Assembly (NCBI GenBank): GCA_020137815.1
Contig: CM035358.1
Coordinates: 6,530,842 to 6,594,841, forward strand
From: Hormiphora californensis
Taxonomy: Eukaryota > Ctenophora > Tentaculata > Cydippida > Pleurobrachiidae
Length of the DNA stretch: 64,000 nt
Direction of reading: 5' to 3'
The number at the start of each line of letters is the position of its first letter. The stretch's first letter is position 1. Below are positions 54,535-64,000 of this stretch, piece by piece. The notes beneath the pieces are model-generated. The model worked only from the letters and a program-made list of their open reading frames with translations. It searched no databases and had not been told where the DNA came from. The translations under genes and the position numbers were made by a program.

Positions 54535-54602
54535 CCTGACCCATTCTCGTTTCTCTCGAGAACTGTTTCTCTCGAGAACTGTGGTCAGAGCATTGGCCTG
54601 AC
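54535..54602. mobile_element. CTGTCAGGCC-family MITE, inverted orientation
   Basis: Its reverse complement begins CTGTCAGGCCAATGCTCTGA and contains two copies of TTCTCGAGAGAAAC. CACCATGAGATAGAG is duplicated on both sides. Confidence 0.75.
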
Positions 54603-56054
54603 AGCCGCACCATGAGATAGAGCTTTATGAGTCTCTGTGAAAGATCGGCTCCTGCTTCAATTACTATGCCATTACGTCTAGCCCGCCACACTGTAATTAC
54701 CCAACCACCTAATCATACAGTTTCCAGTTCCCATCCAGTCTCTATTTAATCTGTCTCAGTTAAAGTTTAAACTCTGTCTCTGTCGGTCCAGACCTCAGAA
54801 GGAGGCTAGACGCCGTATCGTGAAGGATAACGCCGTCAGACTGGTTTAACTGACAATTACCTACATCCGAAGCTGCGGACTTGGTCTATTTTGGAGTTCT
54901 GCATCATCATTACACGGAATCCATTTCTTCCTATATTTCTTCCTCTGATGTATACAACTCATTTAAACTGTATATAATTCGTGCATATCAAGATACAGTC
55001 CATTTTTTGCCGGAGATGGCCGATCATGCTCCATATCACCTTGCTTAACAAAAGATATATAATACGTGTTGCATATTATTACATAGTAAAACAATACACA
55101 TGTGTATCCTAGATACTAATCTACACTTGTGAGATATCCACAGGTTTCTTGATTCTATTGAATTTGAAGAGTCTGATATATGGTTCTCATTTAATTGGAA
55201 TCCTAGAATCAAAACACGGCCATTATAGCTCCGTTCTGTCTGGAGCTCTCTCTTTCCGAGCTCTGTTTAAACCCAGCCAATTCTCAGCTCGCTAATGCGG
55301 TTTAAGACCGGTGGGATATATGCCCTGCATGATACCATGTTTGCTATCTCTATCTCTCTCTCTGTTTCTCTTTCTCTCTCTGTTTCTCTTTCTCACTATG
55401 ATCCTCTATCTCTCTCCCTCTATCTCTCTCTCTCTCGCTCTCTATCTCGCTCTCTATCTCTGTCTTTCACTCTGTTTCTCTGTTTCACTCTTTTTCCAGT
55501 TCCAATTGTCTCTCTGCTATAACTCCGTCTATCTCTCACGCTCTCTCTATCTCTCTCACTATCTATCTATCTTTATCTCTCCTCTCTTTCTCTATCTATT
55601 TCTCTAGCCTCTCTCTTCTTCTCGGCCGAATATCAATTACACTGCATTCATTTTTTCTAATTTATGATTTGCCGCTAATTGCAATATATTCCTCCGATCA
55701 TGTGTCAACGTTCTCTCTCATCTTTTGCCGCGGTCACTGCAGTTCTGCTAAATTCCATGGCCCTCGTAGCTAGGAACCACTTATCCCTCCATTAGGTGTG
55801 ATAATATGTTCGAATCTTTAGATAATATTTGTGTGTTTAAATTTAGCTCTCTTTACAACAATTTACAACCTTCTTGTCCAACTTGTATATATGTAATATC
55901 TTTGTTAGCTCGTCTCCCCGTGTCGCAAATGAAGACTGAGTCCCCTCCCTCTATTTGCACTAATCGCCACACGCCCATCGTGGTTTAAATACTAACGGGA
56001 GCTAGTTACTCATATTAGGAGCTGGTTGTCATAGTAATACAGGAGCTGGTTACC

Positions 56055-56174
56055 ATGGGGACTGTTGTATCTCACGAGGGCCACAACCGGAATCTGGCTA
56101 CAGCGGCCAGTATGGCACTACGAGTGGCTGATAACCCGCCTCCGAGGACATCCATAGGGGTCGTCCGAATTGAG
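56055..56174 (+). CDS. Possible first exon of an unidentified gene
   Basis: The ATG at 56055 opens 40 codons (MGTVVSHEGHNRNLATAASM, then ALRVADNPPPRTSIGVVRIE) ending exactly at GAG|GTACGT, a strong donor in phase 0. Composition is protein-like. The next exon is uncertain: 57535-57608 (CCAG acceptor, LLGNSTSGEEMSGG, GTAAGA donor) joins in phase but has no further support. Exon 2 of the PHD gene at 62516 would also join in phase, so an alternative 5' exon of that gene is possible. No family recognised. Confidence 0.4.
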
Positions 56175-56460
56175 GTACGTAGCGGGGTTGTAGTCTACCA
56201 TTTGCGTATTGCATAAGTTGATAATTTGTAGAAATTATTACTAATTTGAGTGTAGTTTATTTGTTATTTCCTGTTTTAATTCCTATGATCCAACTTGCAT
56301 TTACTGGTCATTTTATTATTCGACGAATGTTGCATTTGTTTTTCTACTCGAAAACATGAACCTGAGTTCTGAGTTCTAAGTTCTGAACTTGAAGATATCT
56401 CTATTATAATTTGGAGATGAACGTCGTCGAAGTCGTTCGTTAGGCGGTATCTAAGCGACA

Positions 56461-56665
56461 GACTGCTCCTTCATAAAACACTTTATGTGCCCAAAGCTGT
56501 AAAGCTGCTGTTCACACTTTTGCAACTTCCCGTGGAAGTTTGTTGATATTTTCGAATTAATTTTAACATGCCAGTCTCCATAGTTACCACTCCAGTTGCC
56601 ATGGCAACCGTGATATTGACGTTGAAAGGGGCGAAAAGAACCGCCCGGCGAAGCCGGGTTGGTTG
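56461..56665. mobile_element. Element remnant with X-box and triloop hairpin
   Basis: It shares CTGCTCCTTCATAAAAC with the insert at 555-1225. It carries the palindromic X-box GTTGCCATGGCAAC at 56595-56608 and the hairpin CCCGGC-GAA-GCCGGG at about 56645-56659. Confidence 0.5.
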
Positions 56666-57794
56666 TCAAAAAGCCCTTACTTGAGGCGCACCCAATGCTG
56701 CCCCTTTTTTTTAGAATGAAGTATTTGCAATTTTGGCGATTTTGAGTTATTTATACCATCTTGATCAGGAGAAAAAGATCTACAAGATGGGCTAAGTCTC
56801 GTGTCTCAATCTTCAAAAAATAGAGTGAAGTGTTTTTTGTGAAGTACTTTTATTTTTGAAAAACTGCAGAAAAAGTGAAGCAAATGGCAATTGCTTCGCT
56901 AATATAATTCGGAAATAAATACTGCTTCGTTAAACTTTTCTACCATAGAAGTAATAACCGCAGAAAAATTTGCTTCAGTTGTTTGCTTCATTTAAAAAAT
57001 TCTATTGAAATACTTCAATCAGCTGCAGATTTTGTTTGAAGTATTGTCCACATCAGAAGATACTTCACTTCATTTACTTCAATTTGAAAATGCTTCATAA
57101 ATCAGTTGCAGATTTTGTTTGAAGTATTTTCAAATCAGAAGATACTTCACTTCATTTACTTCAATTTGAAAATGCTTCATAAATCTGTGGAATTCAAATG
57201 CTTCTTGTCGCATCCAGAAAAAATACTTCATAACTTAAGAATACTTCATTTTTTATTATAATATGTGCCATTTATAACACAAGTCCGGCCAAATGAAGTA
57301 ATTTCCAAGATTTGTTCTTTGCTGCAGCATCATCATGATGAAGGTCGAACGGAGGCGATCCCTATAATAATTATTCTATTCTGAGTAATTATAATTATCG
57401 TTCACATCTCGAATTACTCATCCTCACCGTCACAACTACGTCACTCCAATCTCATTCTTCGAACTTAGAACCCCACATTCAAAGGTAGCATTATGTTCCA
57501 GTACCGTACTGTCGTAACGACACAACACAACCAGTTGTTAGGTAACTCAACAAGTGGAGAAGAGATGTCTGGGGGCCGGGGTGATCATGATTCTGGGATT
57601 ATCTCTATGTAAGAGTGTCACTCTGAGACAAAGAGAGAGAGACACCACAAACAGTGTTGTCAAACACTGACCTCATAAGGTTTTATAAGTTATTGCCCTA
57701 GCGTTTGGTTTCAAATTTACATCATTCCGAAAGGCTAGGGGGCCAGCTGCAGCTGGTTTGAAAACTCAACCTGTCTGGAGTTCAAATAGTAGCT

Positions 57795-58430
57795 AACGGA
57801 CAGGCAGGATGACCTGGGGAAGGGGGTGAGTTAGGGGTCAGGATAACCTAGGGAAGGGGGTGAGTTAGGAGGCAGGATAACCTAGGGAAGGGGGTGAGTT
57901 AGGAGGGCAGGATGACCTGGGGAAGGGGGGTGAGTTAGGAGGCAGGATAACCTAGGGAAGGGAGGTGAGTTAGGAGGCAGGATGACCTAGGGGAAGGGGG
58001 TGAGTTAGGGGTCAGGATAACCTAGGGAAGGGGGTGAGTTAGGAGGCAGGATGACCTGGGGAAGGGGGTGAGTTAGGGGTCAGGATAACCTAAGGAAGTG
58101 GGGTGAGTTAGGAGGCAGGATGACCTGGGGAAGGGGGGTGAGTTAGGGGTCAGGATAACCTGGGGAAGGGGGGTGAGTTACGAGGCAGGATGACCTGGGG
58201 AAGGGGGTGAGTTAGGAGGCAGGATGACCCTGGGGAAGGGGGTGAGTTAGGAGGCAAGGATGACCTGGGGAAGGGGGGTGAGTTAGGGGTCAGGATAACC
58301 TGGGGAAGGGGGTGAGTTAGGAGGCAGGATGACCTGGGGAAGGGGGTGAGTTAGGAGGCAGGATGACCTAGGGAAGGGGGGTGAGTTAGGGGTCAGGATG
58401 ACCTGGGGAAGGGGGGTGAGTGAGGGCCTG
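57795..58430. repeat. ~34-bp G-rich minisatellite with GGTGAGTT in each unit
   Basis: About 19 units of CCTGGGGAAGGGGGTGAGTT plus AGGAGGCAGGATGA, with one-base length variants. Each has a plus-strand 5' splice-site-like G|GTGAGT. No exon leading into it could be shown. Confidence 0.92.
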
Positions 58431-58854
58431 TCACCTTATATCCCTTTGTCACCCCTGTCACCTTATCTCCAATTGTAACCCCTGTCACTTTGCCTCCCAT
58501 TGTAACCCCTGTCACTTTGCCTCCCACTGTCTCCCATGTCACTGAACTATCACACTCACGGGAATTTGAAATGTTTGTAAAAAATTAAAGAATACGGATA
58601 CAAATCATCCAAATATTAACAAAATATATTGTCATCTAACTGTTCTGTCCTTACATTCCCACACTCCTAGACAAATACTCCTCTTCGTGAATAACCGCGA
58701 ATGGAGACAATCTCACTCCCGTTCCCTCTCATCGATATTAGCTCTCTGTCAAGACCCTTTCTCTATCTCTCAGCAACCGACCGGACCAAATAAACAACCA
58801 ATCCGAGCTCATTATTCAGGTCACGTGACTGGTTATCAGCCAATCGATTGTTAA

Positions 58855-59304
58855 AGGTTGACAAGATACCTAAAACTTTTCGTATATCGTCTTATTTTGA
58901 TTTATTATTAATTTTCAGCATTTTTTCAGAATTTTTTGTCGGCTAGAAAAAAATTCGAAATAGGGGGTCTACCGATATTGTCAGCACTGGTTTTACTGGG
59001 CACACTCACTGCGTCTCGCAAATTGAAATTCACGTTTCCGGTTCCTCAAAAGATAAAGACTTGATCTTGGTTGCGTTGGATTGGTCTCAATAAGACCTTT
59101 CCAACGCTACCAAAACGGTTTCTGTATCTCATCAGGAACCGGAGATATTACGTTATCAATTTTAAAAAAGGCACACTCATTTGTCAGTAGACCCCCTATT
59201 TTGCACATATTTCTAGCCGACAAAAAATTCTGAAAAAATGCTGAAAATTAATGATAAATCAAAATAAGACGATATACGAAAAGTTTTAGGTATCTTGTCA
59301 ACCT
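58855..59304. mobile_element. TTAA-flanked MITE with ~120-bp inverted arms
   Basis: The arms begin AGGTTGACAAGATACCTAAA on both strands. TTAA flanks both sides (58851-58854, 59305-59308), as for piggyBac-type insertions. The middle has AAAGACTTGATCTTGGTTGC, shared with the TA-flanked element at 40467. It interrupts a CCAAT/CACGTG MITE fragment (58772-58850). Confidence 0.85.
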
Positions 59305-59339
59305 TTAAAACATGTAATGAACTGGCCTGTGTGTCTGTC

Positions 59340-62100
59340 TGTGTGTCTGTCTGTGATCTGTTTGTATGTCTGTGATCTGTTTTTTATTTGTCAATTTTTA
59401 TAACCGGACCTGTGTAAGGTCGGAAAAAATTCGAATCTCCAACTCCATGTTTCACCTATATTCAACCCAACTCAAAACCAATTTTTAAAGTATACTCCCT
59501 CCGGCAGATTAATCTTCCGATTTTATCTGCGGGTTTTCTTTGTTTGAGGGTTGCCCCTGCGTTTTTTTTTTTTTTCGCTCAATTTATCACACCATGATTT
59601 TCCATTTTCCCCCAAGGGCGGGGCGGGGGGGCCCCTCTTTTATGCTGCTGCAGGCTGCTGCAGGGGCTGCGTTGTAATTTTTTTTTCGTCTGTTTGTCTG
59701 TCTCTGTTTCTGCAGCGCTGCTCGGATTTTCTTTCAAGACTCAGAAATTCTAACCATTTTAACTTTTACTGGTGTTAAAGAAAAATTAAAATTCGTTTTT
59801 GGGTTTTATCCAAATATTAAATAAATTGCGATTTTTTAAGCACATGTAAAACTTTTTTCGATTAAGTTTTTTTTTGGCATTTTGAATAAATTCTTGGGAA
59901 GATTTTTAGAAAGAAGTAATTACTGAAAAATTATGCAAATAATACTTTTTTTGGGGCTTTTTTTGCATTATATGAAGTATTTTTTTTTTGTGAAGTAATT
60001 CTGAAGTTCTACCACAAAAAAATTTTGCTTCATCGATATCATCACAAAGAAATTTTTTCAAACGTAAAATAAGTGAAGTAAACCCAACAGAGAAGGCATC
60101 AATTTTTACCTGCACAATTTGAGAAAATTTGATGATTCGTAATTGGAATCCCGCAAAATTCCTTTGGATTCTTTTTGGTATAAGTCATAAAACGTTTACG
60201 TACTTTTGGGCTTCTATACAATTTTAGTTCCCAAAAACCCTCTAAAAAACTTTAAAAATCATTTTCTCGAAAAATAAAAAATGCAAATACTTTTATTTTA
60301 AAAAAAAGGGGCAAATGGGGGCGCTAGTATTTTAAAGTAACAATTAGTTTTAACGAAGAGCAACTGGGACTTTTTGTTTGGGGAATATGAGCCCAGAGAA
60401 TGGTATTTTACCCATATTATGATGCCATTGTGCATTAGCAGGGGTGGGAGGAGGAGAGGAAAGAGAAAGAGAGAGAAAGAGAAAGGGGGAAAAAGAAGGG
60501 GAAAAAGGGGGAAAAGGGGGTCCCCTTTTCTCTCCCCTCTCCTCTCTTCTCTCCTCTCTCTCTCTTGCCCTCTCTTTTCTCCCCCCCTCCCCTCTTTTTT
60601 CTCTCTTTTCCCTCTCCTTTTTCCCTCTTTTTTGGCCCCCAAGCCTTGTTCTATTTCTTTCCTTTTCTTCCTGGGAAAGCCCCTTTTTCCCAACCTTTTT
60701 TTTTCAGGATCCAAATTTTTTGCAAACCCCCCATTACAGCTCCTCGCCTCCCACTTCAATTTCTTTTTTTTTCCCCACTTCCTTTTTCCCCCCCTTTTCT
60801 ACCCCCCTCCATGTTATTAGTCTCAATTCTTTAAAATGTTCTTTTTTTTTCTTTCAAATTTCCTTTCCCCTTTTCCTTTACCCTCCCCCCCTTTTTACCC
60901 CCCGTTCTATAATGAAAAAATAGTAATTTTTAAAATCATGCGGGGTTTTTTAGTTGTTTTTCTCAAACTCCTGCTCAGAGGGTCAGGAATTTTCCCTCCC
61001 TTTGGTCACCCCAAAAATTCTCATGACCAAAATGATGCCTTTTCCCTCTCTTTACCCCGTTTTTGGGGGGAACCCTCCCCCAACCCCCCCCATTAATATG
61101 GTACCTTTTAACTTGGCCTTCCCGTAACAACCCAATCCTGCATTTTTCTCCCCTTTCTATCTCTCCTGTGGCCCGTACTCTGTTTTCTGCTCTATCCCTT
61201 CTTGAGACCCCAGTTAAATGACACTACACTCAACTCATTTCCTGCGCCATTTTAACCGGGGCTCTGGCGGCTACTCCCCGCCCCTTGTCAATCACTGGCC
61301 CCGCAAACACCGCCCAAATCGAAAAGAGGAAGAGGAACAACACAGGGTAAATCATATGTTGTAACCATGGAAACTATAAATTCCAGAATTATATTTTGTG
61401 AGCCCTTTATGATCCTTTATAAATTATTTTGTCACCGTGCATTTGTGTATGTGATTCTTTGTCGATCCTATTATACTCGATACTGAATAAGTACTTGATC
61501 TTAGCGGTGCATATGTATTGTACGTGATTATCCGTGCAACACTTTAGATTCAAAGAGCGCCGTATTGCAGGGGCAGGGGGAGCGGTGTATGGGTCATTGT
61601 ACGCGGGTCATACATGTGTAAAATTTAAACTCCCCCCGCCCCTCCTGGTATTCACTAAAACTCAAGTTTTGATCTGCACTTCAGCTCAGTACTTTCCGCA
61701 CAAGCAGAACACTATGTACCTGGTGCTGTTGAATAGAATTGTATGAACAATACAAAGGTGGTGCTGTTAAAGAGACGTCGTATACTGTGTTGTTAAACTG
61801 TGTGGTTACTCAGTACCAGATATATAGAGCTCTCTCCATCCGTGGTGTAATTATAGAACTTGTGGTGTGTTAAACAGTTCGTGCTTGCTTCCCAGCTGTT
61901 GATCTACGTAGTATAGTGCTACTAGTAGTACTTGTATACTGGTGCTCAGCTTCACGCTCTACCGTACCTGACTTTAGCTTTAGTATTAGGCCTGGTGTTG
62001 ATCAGTTAATTCAGCTTGTAGTGATCTCTAGACCTCTTCTGCCATGGATTATTATATATAGGTTCTGGATTCCATTGACTTGATACGAGCTCAAATCATG
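59340..62100. other. Low-complexity intergenic DNA, no gene seen
   Basis: It has TGTCTG repeats at 59325-59400. 60445-60515 is purine-rich and 60520-60620 pyrimidine-rich (hairpin potential like 13600-13890). Long T, C and A runs continue to about 61100. 61120-62100 is ordinary AT-rich unique DNA upstream of the PHD gene. The open frames here are compositional. Confidence 0.6.
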
Positions 62101-62107
62101 CGAACAC

Positions 62108-62170
62108 CTGTCTGGCGAGGCAACATGCCCCTTTTGATTCTCAACATATCAAATCAGCGCCGCCAGACAG
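62108..62170. mobile_element. 63-bp inverted-repeat element CTGTCTGGCG...CGCCAGACAG
   Basis: The ten-base ends are exact complements. It lies 44 bp upstream of the start codon of the PHD gene, probably in its promoter or 5' UTR. The end sequence recurs in the 40-bp minisatellite at 27471-27735. Confidence 0.7.
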
Positions 62171-62213
62171 ATCTTTAGATCGTTGTCTATTTATAGTTCA
62201 CTATTATACTGCA

Positions 62214-64000
62214 ATGGTTATTGATACGGTGTATGAGGAGGGTGAACCTGAACCTATAGGACCAGGGGGTGTTCAGGATCCGGTCAGTTAATGGAGAGTT
62301 TTAGTTTGACATTAGTTGATTAGTTAATGATTAGTTAGGCTCATGTTTGCCTTGTTTGAACAAAACAAGCTCATATAGAGTCTCACTCTAGAGTCACCCA
62401 CTGATATACCAAGTCCCCTACAGGATTGTTTAATGCCAACCTTTTTTCCCCTGCATGATTATCTAATTTCCATCTATTTCCCTGTATGATTTCCTAATCC
62501 CACCCTATTTCCCAGGATTTCCTAACAGCCGCTGAGTATGAAGAGAGACAGAAGGCAAAACGGAAAGCAGCCGCCAGCGCTGGGGATCAGCTGGAACCCA
62601 AACAAAGATCCAAGTAAATATACCTCTTTCTTTTATTACATATCTTTTATTCAAGTAAATACTGTCAGTAAATATCCGCCAACACCATTGGTGTGAATAA
62701 TGAAACCAAACAGACTGTCAGAAGGGCAAAGCCCTTTCCCCCGAGAAAAGCCCAGTAAATCGGGGTCCGACTGCATGACAACCTAAACAATATCCTATAT
62801 TATCCTAACAATGATATATCCAATATCTGCAGAGAAAAGGACGTGACGTGGGGAGGGGAGCACACGTTTATCTATAATGACACAGTAGCCGCTTGGAGCA
62901 AGCTAGAACAACACGTGGGCAAGAAGCTCTGTGAACCATACATTGGACGGGTTAGTGAGAGAGTTTTGTGTGAAAATAGGCCCAAATAGCTGCTGTAGTG
63001 AGAGAGACAGGATTCCAGCACTATCAAACAAACAAACGTCAAACAAACGTCAAACAAACCCCTTCCCTCACCCACAGGACGGTAGAACACCCTGTACAAA
63101 GATAGTCAAGAAGACCACTATGACAGCCAAGACGGAGGTACAGCTGATGGATGCCTGGATCCGTGCCAAGACTCCAGTTAGACCGAACACAGCGGAGCCG
63201 AGTACGGAACAGAATGTACCTAACTGGGATGAGTGTGATGAAGTGGAAACGGTCAGTTTATAGATAGTTCCTTGATTCCTTAGTAGATAAATATAGTTCC
63301 TTGATTACTTAGTCCATTTAAAATAGTTTCCTGCATTCTCTTCCGGTTCCTCACTGTCTCACTGTCTCTTTCCTTCGCCGTATCAAGCTGTCAGCTTCCA
63401 TAACTTCTACATGACTTTAATTCAGCTAATCCCTCCTTGTTGAGTCCCCCGCCCCTTACTCAACAACCCTCCCTCCTCAGGAAGAGGACGAGGAAGGAAC
63501 TAGGACATGTTACCACTGCGGTGAGGGATTCCTCAGGTTGGTCAAGTGTAGAGTGTGCGGGAGGAGCATCCACACACCCAAATGTGTTTATAGTGAAACA
63601 AATGGAGATATTATTGTGACTGCAACCAGTCTCAGGTATGTACAATTATAGGACCTGTATATCCTGTCTCAGACCAATGCTCTGACCGCAGTTATGCAGT
63701 TATGCAGTTCTCCTGTATATATTTGAGAAAAATCAGAATAGGTCCAGGCCGTTGCTCTGACAGCATCCCCCTGTACTGATTGACCCCTTACCCACCCCCA
63801 CGTCCCCCACAGGCGTTTCTCACCCCCCTACTCAACCTCCATCCACCCATCACCTCCCCCATGTTTTCTCTCACTCAACAATCCCCCACTGCAGGTGCTT
63901 CATGACTGACTTTGTGTGGTCGTGCCCCTCGTGCGAGAACCTCCTCGGTCTCCTACAAGACGAGGAAATGATAGAACTTATGGAAAACTTTGAAAATCTG
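62214..64000 (+). CDS. PHD-finger protein, first six exons (open at right edge)
   Basis: Exons: 62214-62282, 62516-62613, 62833-62950, 63078-63251, 63481-63635, 63895-64000+. All have AG/GT borders and agreeing phases. The first ATG (MVIDTVYEEGEPEPIGPGG) opens exon 1. Residues ~24-55 are a charged helix (AAEYEERQKAKRKAAASAG). Exons 5-6 encode a C4HC3 zinc finger: CYHC, CRVC, H and C in SIHTPKC, then VWSCPSC, with the tryptophan two residues before the seventh ligand, as in PHD fingers. A loop of ~20 residues separates the sixth and seventh ligands. PHD fingers usually read histone tails, but some serve protein contacts elsewhere; the rest (VTWGGEHTFIYNDTVAAWSK) is not recognised. The gene continues beyond the window. 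Confidence 0.85.
63664..63763. mobile_element. CTGTCAGGCC-family MITE in PHD-gene intron 5
   Basis: CTGTCTCAGACCAATGCTCTGAC at the left and GCTCTGACAG at the right enclose a duplicated ATGCAGTT. It is a diverged member of the family at 26992-27055. Confidence 0.65.

Larger units (their letters stand above)
50263..56054. other. Upstream of the mosaic gene: repeats, no secure gene
   Basis: It includes a 36-bp repeat at 50415-50505, MITEs at 50908-51003, about 51695-51775 and 53308-53416, (GA)n at 52080-52160, CT-rich DNA at 52300-52420, a tandem duplication at 52573-52690, small MITEs at 54232-54316 and 54535-54602 and TC-rich DNA at 55335-55620. A 33-codon stretch at 53147-53251 (YELANDIQEVKQYRIREGKG) has protein-like composition but no clear donor. 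The mosaic-gene promoter should lie just above 50262; I see no core element I would defend. Confidence 0.55.
56690..60325. mobile_element. Possible 3.6-kb element saturated with GAAGTA/TACTTC words
   Basis: The left end (GCCCCTTTTTTTTAGAAT, then AAGTATTTGCAATTTT, 56700-56740) is matched in reverse at 60260-60312 (AAAATGCAAATACTTTTATT, then AAAAAAAAGGGGC). Next to both ends are stretches (56715-57310, 59900-60100) crowded with TGAAGTA, TACTTCA, TGAAGC and GCTTCA. A 75-80 bp piece is duplicated in tandem at about 57030-57180. The interior holds the 34-bp satellite and another MITE. No transposase and no clear target duplication are seen. Confidence 0.5.

Noticed and set aside
54810-54848. Short exon-like block KEARRRIVKDNAVRL between CAG and GTTTAAC
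   Set aside because: It is too short and has no neighbouring exon in phase.
60298-61096. Proline/serine/leucine-rich frames on both strands
   Set aside because: They come from purine and pyrimidine runs in a stretch that may be low-quality sequence.

Overview
This is nuclear DNA from an invertebrate animal. The genes are split by mostly short GT-AG introns, and they encode animal-type extracellular domains (C-type lectin, Ig, VWD and C8), an intracellular PH-like protein and a PHD-finger protein. More than half the window is transposons, minisatellites and foldback DNA. The compact exons and mosaic domains suggest an early-branching metazoan, possibly a demosponge. That is an inference; nothing here fixes the species.

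Layout. 1-6430: the 3' exons of a plus-strand gene with PH-like segments; its last intron carries an intact 3.6-kb LINE. 7778-19375: an 11.6-kb element with terminal inverted repeats and a flanking 8-10 bp duplication, built from the word GGCGCC and large nested palindromes, with no recognisable transposase. 20704-22684: a second copy of the same five PH-gene exons, encoding an identical protein; all 22 base differences I count are synonymous. 23560-25680: a 5'-truncated CR1/L2-like LINE with a minisatellite 3' region. 25.7-28.0 kb: small transposon remnants and satellites.

50262 to 28065 (minus strand): one complete secreted mosaic gene that I reconstructed from 24 phase-consistent exons (about 1,092 residues). 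In order it encodes a signal peptide, beta-propeller-like repeats, a jelly-roll-like segment, a Ser/Thr/Pro-rich stalk, a C-type lectin domain, an Ig domain, a VWD domain, a C8 domain and an acidic tail. Several of its splice sites sit inside minisatellites. The clearest case is a 33-bp (11-codon) array at the stalk exon, which carries 15 consecutive in-frame 5' splice sites. Its 10-kb intron 10 holds, on the opposite strand, an array of small one-pass membrane coiled-coil genes. Each starts a few bases after a branch point and splice acceptor. Two are interrupted by insertions, and two duplicated units are followed by 29-bp satellite arrays.

50.3-62.2 kb is mostly repeats, MITEs and low-complexity DNA, with one plausible first exon at 56055. 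62214 to the window end: the first six exons of a plus-strand PHD-finger gene, open at the right edge. Two stretches (about 10.2-13.95 kb and 59.5-61.1 kb) show inflated homopolymers and may be poorly polished assembly.
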